64,000 nt of DNA from Tenacibaculum aiptasiae (GCF_008806755.1 NZ_WAAU01000008.1:570964-634963); one strand, 5' to 3'. Shown: positions 19,786-27,613, counted from the first letter of the stretch. The notes: generated from the sequence alone by a model not told the origin. Program-made: numbers and translations.

Positions 19786-21162
19786 TTACTTTATTACTTT
19801 TTTGTGATTGGATATAATTTCCTGTACCCTTTCTTTTTCATAAACTGAAGGATACAACTCTTTTATGATTGAATGATATTCATAATCTATAGCTAAGGCA
19901 TTTTTCAAATGCGTTAAACTATATTCTTCTTTATCTAAAATCATAAATAACCCACATAAGCGATATTCCACCTCTGCAAATTCTTTATATATCTTTTTAG
20001 CTTTAATCAAAACTTTTAAAGCTTGGTTAAATTCTCCTAAGAACAATAAGATATCTGTTAAAGCTATATAAATTTCAATTTCTTTATCTCCTAACTCAAT
20101 ACAGTTATAAAAAGCTTTTACTGCTTCTTCGTAAAAGTTTAATTTTAAATTAATATCTCCATACTTCCTCCAATATAGAGCATTACTTTCATCTATTTGT
20201 ATTGCTTTATTAATGTAGTATAATGCTTTTTGAAAATTTTCATTGCTATAACAAGCATTTGTTAACAGAATCCACCCTCTATCTAAAAGAGGATCTTCAT
20301 GTACTGCTTTTTTATAGAAATGAATTGCTGTATGAATATTATTTAACTTTTCATAACACTCCCCTATTCTTACATACGCATAAGCAGTAGGATCATCTAA
20401 TTCTAATGTTATTAAATAATTTTCAATAGCCTCTTCAAAACGATCTAGTTTTTCTAAAGTTTTAGCTTTTTCTAAATACCCTCCAATGAAACTATCATCT
20501 ATAAGCACAGCATAATCAAATGAAGTTAAGGCTTCTTTAAACATTCCTATTTCAAAATATTGTCTCCCTAATTGATGCCAAGCGACTTCACAATAAGGAT
20601 TTTTATCTAAATAAGAATTTAAGAACTTTATAGCATCTTCATGGTTTCCTTGCATATCAAAACAATATACAATATTATACAATGAAGAATAATCTTCATA
20701 ATCAACATCAATACATTTTGCAAAGTTTAAACGAGCATTTTCAAAATCGTCTAAATACAAATATTCCATTCCCAACATAGACCATATATCTACAGGGTCT
20801 TCAATGTATTGTAAAGACTCTTTTAGTATTGAAATAGCTTCTATATGTTTTTTCTTTTTTGATAAAATAACAGCTTTCTGAATGTACACCTCATCGTTAT
20901 GAGGTTCTACTGCTTCAATGTTTGTTAACATCTTTACAGCTTCCTCTAATTCATCTTCAAATATTAAAAGTTCAACTTTCATGAGTTTAAGTTGAATTGA
21001 AGTAGGATGCTGTTCTAACCCCAGCTGTACAGCTTTTTTTGCCAATGAATGTTTACCTATATTTAAGTAATGCTCTATAATTGTTTCAAACTCAGCAGCA
21101 TCAAAAAAATATACATCATTGGTTTTTAACATTGATTCAAATTTTGATAATGACATAGGCAA
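19786..21162 (-). CDS. Tetratricopeptide repeat protein
   Basis: A 458-residue cytoplasmic protein made almost wholly of TPR helices (about 11-12 repeats, e.g. AWHQLGRQYFEIGMFKEALT and AYVRIGECYEKLNNIHTAIH). No signal peptide or enzyme motif is present. TPR proteins are scaffolds; the partner is unknown. Two ATGs lie six bases apart; the second (21156, MSLSKFESML) may be the true start. It is a single gene, divergent from the DUF2853 gene across 200 nt. Confidence 0.85.
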   Translation of the reverse strand: MPMSLSKFESMLKTNDVYFFDAAEFETIIEHYLNIGKHSLAKKAVQLGLEQHPTSIQLKLMKVELLIFEDELEEAVKMLTNIEAVEPHNDEVYIQKAVILSKKKKHIEAISILKESLQYIEDPVDIWSMLGMEYLYLDDFENARLNFAKCIDVDYEDYSSLYNIVYCFDMQGNHEDAIKFLNSYLDKNPYCEVAWHQLGRQYFEIGMFKEALTSFDYAVLIDDSFIGGYLEKAKTLEKLDRFEEAIENYLITLELDDPTAYAYVRIGECYEKLNNIHTAIHFYKKAVHEDPLLDRGWILLTNACYSNENFQKALYYINKAIQIDESNALYWRKYGDINLKLNFYEEAVKAFYNCIELGDKEIEIYIALTDILLFLGEFNQALKVLIKAKKIYKEFAEVEYRLCGLFMILDKEEYSLTHLKNALAIDYEYHSIIKELYPSVYEKERVQEIISNHKKVIK

Positions 21163-21280
21163 CAGATTTGAATTTATATAAATTTACTACAAGAACAGTG
21201 CCTTTTTACTCAAATCTCTTTTTGTTTTCAACAATTTAATTAACAATTTCAACTAGGAATTCCCTAGCTATTTTAGGTAT

Positions 21281-21310
21281 TTGAAAGAACAAATTATTTT
21301 TCTATATTTG
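21281..21310 (+). promoter_or_regulatory. Bacteroidota-type promoter for the DUF2853 gene
   Basis: TTG (21281-21283), 19-nt spacer, TATATTTG (21303-21310): a full match to the TTG-N17-23-TAnnTTTG pattern. The expected transcript start is about 45 nt before the ATG. A 5-bp inverted repeat CTAGG-AATTC-CCTAG (21253-21267) lies just upstream. Confidence 0.75.
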
Positions 21311-21363
21311 AAAGGATTAAAGAAATCTACAAAAAATTAAAATCTAATTTTAAACAAAAAATC

Positions 21364-21705
21364 ATGAGTAAATTTGACGAAAAAGTAGAGCTGTATAAAA
21401 AGTTTATGGACGATAGAGATATCCGTTCTAACACTGATTTATTAAAGGCTGTGACAAAAGGATTAGGGCCATCTATCTATAAAAAAGATGCTGAAACTGT
21501 TTCAGGTTCAGACCCTAAAGAATTGGAAACTGTTAAGAAGAACTTCTTAATGAAAAAATTAGGTTTAGATGATAGTCCTGAATTAGACAAAGCTATTGAC
21601 GACGTTATGGAAAGAATTGGAAGATCTGAAAGAAATAAGTATCGTGCAGTTGTATACTACATGCTTACTAAGAAATTTGATAAAGAATCTGTTTACGGAA
21701 TGTAA
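21364..21705 (+). CDS. DUF2853 family protein
   Basis: Small soluble protein (113 residues), highly charged, opening MSKFDEKVELYKKFM with a central SDPKELETVKKNFLMKKLGL segment. It matches my recollection of DUF2853, a helical Bacteroidota family of unknown function. No signal peptide, cysteines or catalytic motif are seen. It has its own promoter and terminator, so it is a stand-alone transcript. Confidence 0.8.
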   Translation: MSKFDEKVELYKKFMDDRDIRSNTDLLKAVTKGLGPSIYKKDAETVSGSDPKELETVKKNFLMKKLGLDDSPELDKAIDDVMERIGRSERNKYRAVVYYMLTKKFDKESVYGM

Positions 21706-21730
21706 ATTCTCTTTATTCGTATAAAAAATA

Positions 21731-21764
21731 AAGTCCTGTATTCAATAAATACAGGACTTTTTCT
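21731..21764 (+). terminator. Intrinsic terminator after the DUF2853 gene
   Basis: Perfect 12-bp stem AAGTCCTGTATT / AATACAGGACTT with a 5-nt loop and a T tract. Confidence 0.9.
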
Positions 21765-21793
21765 ATTTTAGCCGTCAACAAACAACCTATATT

Positions 21794-23218
21794 ATGTCGC
21801 AATTTATTAGTGTTTTCGATATGCTAAAAATTGGCGTTGGTCCTTCTAGTTCACATACTTTAGGGCCATGGAGAGCCGCACAACAATGGATTAAAAAACT
21901 AAAAGACAATAATCTTTTTGATAACATTGATGGTATTAGAATTGATTTATACGGTTCTTTATCTTTAACTGGTAAAGGACACGCTACCGATTTATCTGTG
22001 CAATTAGGGTTAAGCGGTACCGATCCTGAGTACATTCCTGTAGATGATATAGACACTATTATCAATAAAATAAAAACCACTACTCGTTTAGATTTTAATG
22101 CAGAGAAAACGATTGTATTTTCAACTGATAATGTTGTTTTTAATAAAGACTTTTTATCATTTCATTCTAATGGACTAACTTTTAGAGGTTTTTCTAAAGG
22201 AAAAGAAATATCTACAGAAACGTATTACTCTATTGGTGGTGGTTTTGTTATTCAAGAAGAGGTAAGTGAATCTGCCGATACAGAAATAAACAAAAAGAAC
22301 TTTCCTTTTCCAATAAATAGAGCTACAGAACTAGAAGAGTATTGTGAAAATGAAGGGAAAAATATTTCTGATATTGTTTTTCAAAATGAATTAATTCTAA
22401 ACGATGAGAATCATATAAACTCTGAATTAAAACGCGTTTGGGATACAATGCTTGAATGCATGTATATAGGATGCCATACCGAAGGAGTTTTACCAGGAGG
22501 TTTAAACGTAAAAAGAAGAGCCTTTGAAACTCATCAAAAATTAATAAAAGGAGCTACCTACAACAGTAAAGAAGAATGGCTTACCGCTATTAGAGGTACT
22601 GAGGTAAAATTTAGAGAAATACTTAAATGGGTTAGTTGTTTAGCCTTATCGGTAAATGAAGTAAATGCTTCTCTAGGTAGAGTTGTTACCGCTCCTACAA
22701 ATGGAAGTGCGGGAGTAATTCCTGCTGTTTTAATGTACTACTTAGTAATTGAAAACCATAATGGGGATTTTGAACATATTAAAAAGTTCTTACTAGTTGC
22801 TGGAGAAATTGGTAGTATTTTTAAGAAAAATGCAACAATCTCTGCTGCTATGGGTGGATGTCAAGCCGAAATAGGAGTCTCTTCTGCTATGGCTGCAGCT
22901 GCTCTTACTGAACTATTAGGAGGAACTCCTGGACAATGTTTAGTTGCTGCTGAAATAGCAATGGAGCATCATTTAGGACTTACTTGCGATCCTATTGGAG
23001 GATTAGTACAAGTACCATGTATAGAACGTAATGCCATGGGAGCTATTAAGGCTATTAATGCTGCTGAAATGGCTTTAGAAACCAACCCAAAAGAATCTTT
23101 AGTTCCTCTAGACAAAGTTGTTGATACCATGTGGGAAACTGCTAAAGATATGAACCGTAACTATAAAGAAACCTCAGAAGGAGGTTTAGCTGTAACTGTT
23201 GGTTTAGCAGATTGCTAA
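21794..23218 (+). CDS. sdaA: L-serine ammonia-lyase (iron-sulfur type)
   Basis: Single-chain Fe-S L-serine dehydratase (474 residues) converting serine to pyruvate and ammonia. The N-terminal beta domain starts SVFDMLKIGVGPSSSHTLGP. The alpha domain carries the cluster cysteines in GGCQAEIGVSS and in CDPIGGLVQVPCIERNAMGA, plus TAPTNGSAGVIPA. Length and order match SdaA. The symbol is by family; this is the only copy in the window. It is convergent with the GNAT gene. Confidence 0.93.
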   Translation: MSQFISVFDMLKIGVGPSSSHTLGPWRAAQQWIKKLKDNNLFDNIDGIRIDLYGSLSLTGKGHATDLSVQLGLSGTDPEYIPVDDIDTIINKIKTTTRLDFNAEKTIVFSTDNVVFNKDFLSFHSNGLTFRGFSKGKEISTETYYSIGGGFVIQEEVSESADTEINKKNFPFPINRATELEEYCENEGKNISDIVFQNELILNDENHINSELKRVWDTMLECMYIGCHTEGVLPGGLNVKRRAFETHQKLIKGATYNSKEEWLTAIRGTEVKFREILKWVSCLALSVNEVNASLGRVVTAPTNGSAGVIPAVLMYYLVIENHNGDFEHIKKFLLVAGEIGSIFKKNATISAAMGGCQAEIGVSSAMAAAALTELLGGTPGQCLVAAEIAMEHHLGLTCDPIGGLVQVPCIERNAMGAIKAINAAEMALETNPKESLVPLDKVVDTMWETAKDMNRNYKETSEGGLAVTVGLADC

Positions 23219-23231
23219 AATTATATATAAA

Positions 23232-23268
23232 ATGAGTTTATAAGAAATTACACTTCTTATAAACTCAT
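23232..23268. terminator. 15-bp perfect inverted repeat between sdaA and the GNAT gene
   Basis: ATGAGTTTATAAGAA (23232-23246) is the exact inverse of 23254-23268, with a 7-nt loop. It overlaps the last codons and stop of the minus-strand GNAT gene. There is no long T tract on either strand, so it is a poor classical terminator but could stabilise both 3' ends. Confidence 0.6.
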
Positions 23269-23712
23269 TCTCATATTTATCAAGTTCTTTTTGAAATTTA
23301 CTTTTTCGTAAGCTCTAATTGCTCCGTGATTTTCTGCATATACATCAAGTCTTACTTCAGAAACATTTTTCGAAAGTATCCATGTATTTAAAGCTTCAAC
23401 TACTTTTTTGTTCACTCCTTTTCCTCTATGAGTAGGTTTTACATACATAAAACCTAAATAAGCAAACTTATCAAATTTGAAGTACGATTTTGGTATCACA
23501 ATTCTAGCATAACCTGAGCCTATTATCTCATCGTTTTCAACCGCTACCATTACCTCCACTTCATCAGATAAAATCATCGCTTTAATATCATAATAAGATA
23601 TTTTTCCTTCTTTTAATGTTTCATCAAAAGGACGCTCTGCCTTAATCAACTCTTGTTCAAAATCAAGTAAAATAGGTAAGTCTTCTAAATTTGCTTTTCT
23701 TGCTGTAATCAT
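23257..23712 (-). CDS. GNAT family N-acetyltransferase
   Basis: A 151-residue GNAT acetyltransferase. The acetyl-CoA site is LGFMYVKPTHRGKGVNKKVVEAL (RGKGVN is the pyrophosphate loop) and the last part, RLDVYAENHGAIRAYEKVNF, is typical. The acceptor is unknown; small GNATs modify amines, peptides or proteins. Its start overlaps the symporter stop by 4 nt, so it belongs to the symporter operon. Confidence 0.87.
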   Translation of the reverse strand: MITARKANLEDLPILLDFEQELIKAERPFDETLKEGKISYYDIKAMILSDEVEVMVAVENDEIIGSGYARIVIPKSYFKFDKFAYLGFMYVKPTHRGKGVNKKVVEALNTWILSKNVSEVRLDVYAENHGAIRAYEKVNFKKNLINMRMSL

Positions 23713-25550
23713 TCTTTATCCTTTTCAACATTAATAAATCCAAGGTAAATAAATAAGATTATTAAATAAACTACATGTAATACACTTAGTGGACCGTCAT
23801 TAAATAAATCGTATATAATCTTTAAAATACCTATTGAAATTAATAATAAAGTGATTTTACTTTTCTTGTCTATTGATTTTATAATAGATATCAGAGAGAA
23901 ATATAAAACTAAAATACAACCTATAAAGTTTAACCATAGATAACTTATTATTGGCTGTCCTCCTTCTTGCTCTAATTTATAAATACCAAAGTAATATATT
24001 AAACAAATTATAATCTGTGTCAACAACGCACCTCCAAACACCGAATTTCCTTTTACTTTTTTAAAGAAAAATGCTAATAAGAAAATCCCCAATACATTTC
24101 CATAAAAAATGGACCCTATAATATTTACTAACTGGATTAAATTATCAAATAAATTGGCGACACAAGCAACTAGAATAGCTAACAGCCCCCATCCTAGTGT
24201 AAACCATTTAGACATTTTTACATAATGCTCTTCACTATATTCTTTAGTTACATTACGCTTGTATAAATCGATTGCTGTGGTAGATGCTAAAGCATTTAAT
24301 TCCGATGCTGTAGACGACATAGCTGCCGATAAGATTACAGCCAACAATAAACCTATTAACCCTTTAGGCAAGTTGTGTAATATAAAGTGAATAAAAACAT
24401 AGTCTTTATCATTCGTTTCTACCTCTGAATTTGCCTTTTTAATTATAGCTTTTGCATCAGCTTTTAAACTCTTATCTTGTTCATTTAACTCTTGAAGTTG
24501 TTTTTTGTTCTCTTCTGTTAAACCTTCAAATATTAATGTCTTTTTGCTATTCTCTATTTGAATATGTTTTAATTGTAGTTCTTTATATTCATTGGCATAT
24601 TGAGATTTCTCTACAACTTCATTTGCTTTTGGATTAAAGTTTAAAGGTGAGGCATTAAACTGATAAAAAACAAATACCATTACCCCTACTAACAGAATAA
24701 AAAACTGCATTGGAACTTTTAACAAACCGTTAAAAATTAAACCCAATTGACTTTCTCTAGCTGACTTCCCTGATAAATATCGTTGTACCTGACTTTGATC
24801 AGTACCAAAATAAGAAAGCATTAAAAAAGTACCTCCTAAAATACCTGTCCAAACTGTATAACGATTATTTAAATCCCAAGAAAAATCAAGTACTTTCATT
24901 TTATCTGAAGCTCCTGCTATTTCTAAAGCTTTTGTAAATGTAATTCCGTCAGGTAAGTATTGTAATATTAAGTAAAAAGCAATAAACATACCTGCAAAGA
25001 TTACAGCCATTTGTTGCTTCTGTGTAACACTTACTGCTTTTGTTCCTCCAGAAACTGTATAAATAATTACTAAAAATCCTATGATAATATTTAGCGTTAT
25101 CAAATCCCATCCTAAAACAGCCGATAAAATAATGGCTGGTGCAAAAATGGTAATCCCTGCTGCTAAACCTCTTTGAATTAAAAATAAAATTGCGGTAAGC
25201 GTTCTTGTTTTTTTATCAAAACGACCTTCTAAATACTCGTAGGCCGTATAAACCTTTAATTTATGATAAATAGGTATAAAAACTAAGCAAATAATAACCA
25301 TAGCAATAGGCAATCCAAAATAGAATTGCACAAAGCCCATTCCACTATGAAATGCTTGTCCAGGAGTTGATAAAAAAGTAATGGCACTCGCTTGAGTTGC
25401 CATTACAGATAGACCTATAGTCCACCATTTACTTTCGTTTCCACCTTTAATATACTCTTCTACATTTTTGCTTCCTCGTGTTTTCCAAACACCATAAAAT
25501 ACAATAAACAATAATGTTAAAGAGAGTACAATCCAATCAATTGTTTGCAT
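23709..25550 (-). CDS. Sodium:solute symporter (SSS family) with coiled-coil insertion
   Basis: A 613-residue SSS transporter. Sodium-site helix segments include KWWTIGLSVMATQASAITFL near residue 41 and VILSAAMSSTASELNALAST near residue 404. Residues about 305-383 are a hydrophilic, Lys/Glu-rich stretch with heptad-like pattern inserted between two membrane helices, which looks like a coiled coil and is absent from the other SSS protein in this window. The substrate is unknown. It is preceded by a lipoprotein gene and a 35-residue membrane protein gene and followed by a GNAT gene with overlaps, an apparent four-gene operon. Confidence 0.87.
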   Translation of the reverse strand: MQTIDWIVLSLTLLFIVFYGVWKTRGSKNVEEYIKGGNESKWWTIGLSVMATQASAITFLSTPGQAFHSGMGFVQFYFGLPIAMVIICLVFIPIYHKLKVYTAYEYLEGRFDKKTRTLTAILFLIQRGLAAGITIFAPAIILSAVLGWDLITLNIIIGFLVIIYTVSGGTKAVSVTQKQQMAVIFAGMFIAFYLILQYLPDGITFTKALEIAGASDKMKVLDFSWDLNNRYTVWTGILGGTFLMLSYFGTDQSQVQRYLSGKSARESQLGLIFNGLLKVPMQFFILLVGVMVFVFYQFNASPLNFNPKANEVVEKSQYANEYKELQLKHIQIENSKKTLIFEGLTEENKKQLQELNEQDKSLKADAKAIIKKANSEVETNDKDYVFIHFILHNLPKGLIGLLLAVILSAAMSSTASELNALASTTAIDLYKRNVTKEYSEEHYVKMSKWFTLGWGLLAILVACVANLFDNLIQLVNIIGSIFYGNVLGIFLLAFFFKKVKGNSVFGGALLTQIIICLIYYFGIYKLEQEGGQPIISYLWLNFIGCILVLYFSLISIIKSIDKKSKITLLLISIGILKIIYDLFNDGPLSVLHVVYLIILFIYLGFINVEKDKE

Positions 25551-25552
25551 AA

Positions 25553-25660
25553 TTAACTAGTATATAAATTTGTTATAATATAAAATATTGATATATAAAT
25601 CAGGTTTGCAAACAGTACTAGTATGTACTCTTTTTTCCAAGTATATTTTTGTTGACTCAT
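25553..25660 (-). CDS. Small single-span membrane protein in the symporter operon
   Basis: Read directly on the minus strand: an ATG at 25660 immediately abutting the lipoprotein stop codon, 35 codons, then TAA two bases before the symporter ATG. The peptide begins MSQQKYTWKKEY, runs through one hydrophobic span (about residues 13-32) and ends NLYTS. The basic N-terminus suggests it stays inside. Exact fit between two co-directional genes, with no spare bases, argues that it is translated. It may be an accessory subunit of the symporter; that is inference. I do not recognise a named family. Confidence 0.65.
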   Translation of the reverse strand: MSQQKYTWKKEYILVLFANLIYISIFYIITNLYTS

Positions 25661-26428
25661 TTATTTATTTGGTTTATCGAAAAAACTATCAGCCAATGAT
25701 GCTTGACTTAATAATGGTAATTTAAATTCAGTTGGTTCTCCTCTTGGAACAGTAGGATTACCTTCTTCATTTTTCTGGTACCAAGTTATTGATTTTGGTA
25801 ATAAGAAACCGTTAACATTTTCCCAATCATTATATCTAATTAGGCTAAACTTATCAGATGGTTTTTTACTAAAATAAGTAACTGTATACCCTAACCATGT
25901 CATTTCTTTGGTTGTTGGATCGTAATATATAAAATAGTTATCATCTGGAGAAGAACCTATAGCTCCTTTATAAGATATTTTAACTCCTGGGTATTTTTTT
26001 CCTTCAAACTCTATTGGTTTTGTTTCAGAATAAACTATTCCATCATCTGCCAATACAAAAGGCATTGCATAAAAATAGAAATATAAGTTATAATAAAACT
26101 TTGGATCTTTTTTATAAGCAGTAGTATCAGATACCCAAACGTCTTTTCCATTATACCCTAATGAGTATTCAGGTGAATTAATTACTGTTTTTCTTGAATG
26201 CAAATCAATTGTATGCTCTTCCTTATTTAAAGTATATGATAACGTTTTCATTTTATTCCACTCTTCAATTCCTCCATGCTTTTTGAAAACCTCTGTTAAT
26301 TCTTTAGGATATTTTTTCTCGTTAACCTCAGTTGATGTAGCTTCTGTTTTTTGAGTTTCTTTTTTAGGCTCATTCTTACATGCTATAGAAACAATAGCAA
26401 TAGCTATTAATAAAACTAGTTTTTTCAT
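25661..26428 (-). CDS. DUF6503-like lipoprotein of unknown function
   Basis: A 255-residue lipoprotein (signal ending SIAC, cysteine at residue 17) with a Lys/Glu/Thr-rich linker to about residue 40. The folded part has phrases such as VFKKHGGIEEWNKMKTLSYT and VWVSDTTAYKKDPKFYYNLYFY, resembling the LolA/LppX-like beta proteins I know as DUF6503 in flavobacteria (recalled, not checked). It probably sits at an outer or inner membrane face in the periplasm. It is the first gene of the symporter operon. Confidence 0.7.
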   Translation of the reverse strand: MKKLVLLIAIAIVSIACKNEPKKETQKTEATSTEVNEKKYPKELTEVFKKHGGIEEWNKMKTLSYTLNKEEHTIDLHSRKTVINSPEYSLGYNGKDVWVSDTTAYKKDPKFYYNLYFYFYAMPFVLADDGIVYSETKPIEFEGKKYPGVKISYKGAIGSSPDDNYFIYYDPTTKEMTWLGYTVTYFSKKPSDKFSLIRYNDWENVNGFLLPKSITWYQKNEEGNPTVPRGEPTEFKLPLLSQASLADSFFDKPNK

Positions 26429-26507
26429 TTTAAATAATGTTTATGTTGATGCAACATACGTCGTATATTGAAGGTAAACTTACATAAGTTTATGAATTTA
26501 AAAAACA

Positions 26508-26531
26508 AAAAACGCCCAATTAGGCGTTTTT
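26508..26531. terminator. Bidirectional hairpin terminator
   Basis: Stem AAAAACGCC / GGCGTTTTT with a 6-nt loop. On the minus strand it would end the short transcript starting near 26667, before the lipoprotein gene. On the plus strand no upstream gene needs it. Confidence 0.75.
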
Positions 26532-26673
26532 GTGACATGCATTTTAAATTTTTTACTTTGGTTAGAGTAAAACATTCATTTTGTTTTCTTTTTTCATATA
26601 ATTTTCCCTTGACGACGCGATACGGACCCCCATCCATATCTAACCCTTGTGAGAGTTTAATTTTTAACCATTA

Positions 26674-26681
26674 CAAAGATA
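26674..26681 (-). promoter_or_regulatory. Minus-strand promoter -7 element (TATCTTTG)
   Basis: TATCTTTG on the minus strand matches TAnnTTTG. At the expected -33 position there is no TTG; instead a palindromic operator pair begins 22 nt upstream. A transcript from about 26667 would be roughly 160 nt to the hairpin at 26508-26531. Confidence 0.5.
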
Positions 26682-26702
26682 TTTTATGCTTTTAAAAACT
26701 TG

Positions 26703-26741
26703 GTAAGTGAAACACTTACTAAAAGTAAGTGAAACACTTAC
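26703..26741. promoter_or_regulatory. Tandem palindromic operator
   Basis: Two identical 17-bp palindromes, GTAAGTGAAACACTTAC at 26703-26719 and 26725-26741, repeat with a 22-bp period (about two helical turns). This is the layout expected for two dimers of a repressor or activator binding on one face of DNA. It sits just upstream of the minus-strand TATCTTTG element and about 90 bp upstream of the plus-strand TATATTTG at 26828. Confidence 0.75.
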
Positions 26742-26827
26742 TTTTTCATCAACAAGTAAAAAAAACACTGTCTTACAGAAACTTAACTCTTACAATTAGC
26801 TTTTTTTTAACATTTTAAAAAATAATG

Positions 26828-26835
26828 TATATTTG
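26828..26835 (+). promoter_or_regulatory. Plus-strand promoter -7 element (TATATTTG)
   Basis: TATATTTG is a full match to TAnnTTTG. The -33 region is an eight-T run without TTG. The expected start near 26842 is almost at the ATG of the short ORF. Confidence 0.55.
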
Positions 26836-26843
26836 CTCTTTAA

Positions 26844-26972
26844 ATGATGAATATAAATTTACATATCGCTATATGGCTAATGAAGCCAACTTGTAGTTTT
26901 CGTGAAATTGTTGATGGACAATTTTATAAAAACGGACGTAGTATGTTTATTTCTGACAATTTTCGAATATGA
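26844..26972 (+). CDS. Putative 42-residue peptide or small RNA
   Basis: Short open frame beginning ATGATG, with peptide parts MMNINLHIAIWLMKPTC and REIVDGQFYKNGRSMF, ending at TGA. It lies between a TATATTTG promoter element and a strong terminator, so a transcript of about 190 nt is likely. Whether it is translated is unclear: the predicted transcript start leaves almost no leader, and an internal ATG at 26880 would give 30 residues. A non-coding RNA is equally possible. Confidence 0.3.
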   Translation: MMNINLHIAIWLMKPTCSFREIVDGQFYKNGRSMFISDNFRI

Positions 26973-27000
26973 TACAACATATAAATTAACACTATATAAG

Positions 27001-27030
27001 GCGTCCAACTAAAATTGGACGCTTTTTTTA
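27001..27030 (+). terminator. Intrinsic terminator of the first short unit
   Basis: Perfect 8-bp stem GCGTCCAA / TTGGACGC with a 6-nt loop and seven Ts. Confidence 0.9.
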
Positions 27031-27214
27031 TAATTTTTTTTAAAAATATTGACATTTTAATTTAAACATATAAAAAGTACACCTTGACTCATAAACAACT
27101 GAACTACAAACTGTTGCTAACAAGCTAAAATCTAGATAATATCTGGACAGGACCCTCTCACCCTTAAAAACAACCTAAACACATGATTAACAGCAGTTTA
27201 ACTCAATATTTTTC

Positions 27215-27244
27215 TTGTTTTTATTAAAATATTTTATATATTTG
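27215..27244 (+). promoter_or_regulatory. Bacteroidota-type promoter of the second short unit
   Basis: TTG (27215-27217), 19-nt spacer, TATATTTG (27237-27244): a full consensus match. The expected start is near 27251, leaving a 50-nt leader before the ATG at 27303. Confidence 0.8.
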
Positions 27245-27302
27245 TACCGTAATCATTTAGAAGTATTTGAATGATTATTTAACAAATTAATATTTAAAGA
27301 TT

Positions 27303-27419
27303 ATGAAACTATTTTATTTAAACCCAATCATCGAAAGACTAACTATAGGAGGTGATGGCAGTTATATAAAAATGAGTAAGGATGTTTATTGTAAGAAGCA
27401 ATATTTAAAGATGAGTTAA
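27303..27419 (+). CDS. Putative 38-residue peptide with a GG motif
   Basis: Short frame between a consensus promoter and a strong terminator, beginning MKLFYLNPIIERLTIGG and continuing DGSYIKMSKDVYCKK. The leader upstream of the ATG is A/T-rich as in other genes here, and the unit has nothing else to encode. The Gly-Gly after a hydrophobic start resembles double-glycine leader peptides, but the leader part is short (18 residues) and lacks the usual LSKxE pattern. It could be a signalling peptide, a RiPP-like precursor, or an incidental frame in a small RNA. Confidence 0.42.
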   Translation: MKLFYLNPIIERLTIGGDGSYIKMSKDVYCKKQYLKMS

Positions 27420-27450
27420 CAACAAGTCAATAATATAGTATATATACAAA

Positions 27451-27478
27451 AGGCGCCTTAATAGGGCGCCTTTTTTTA
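27451..27478 (+). terminator. Intrinsic terminator of the second short unit
   Basis: GC-rich stem AGGCGCC / GGCGCCT with a short AT loop and seven Ts. Confidence 0.9.
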
Positions 27479-27523
27479 TTCAAAAAAAAGAAAACAAACA
27501 CAGTAAAAAAAGTGTTAAAAAAT

Positions 27524-27554
27524 TTGGATAATTCGTTATTTTTCACTATCTTAA
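27524..27554 (+). promoter_or_regulatory. Candidate promoter for the structured leader
   Basis: TTG (27524-27526), 20-nt spacer, TATCTTAA (27547-27554): a partial match (TAnnTTAA). No better promoter was seen between here and the lipoprotein start at 27970. Confidence 0.4.
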
Positions 27555-27613
27555 TTGAACGAAATTGAAAGCTATGATTATATTAAAATTGCACAAACTA
27601 AATGAAAAAGGAC

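Noticed and set aside
21253..21267. CTAGG-AATTC-CCTAG inverted repeat as an operator
   Set aside because: Only a 5-bp stem with one copy; too short to claim a site, noted with the promoter entry.
26425..26637. 70-residue minus-strand frame upstream of the DUF6503 lipoprotein
   Set aside because: It runs through a terminator hairpin and into the lipoprotein start region with no plausible stop for its own; the second half is basic and hydrophobic nonsense. Kept only as a possible transcript in the findings.
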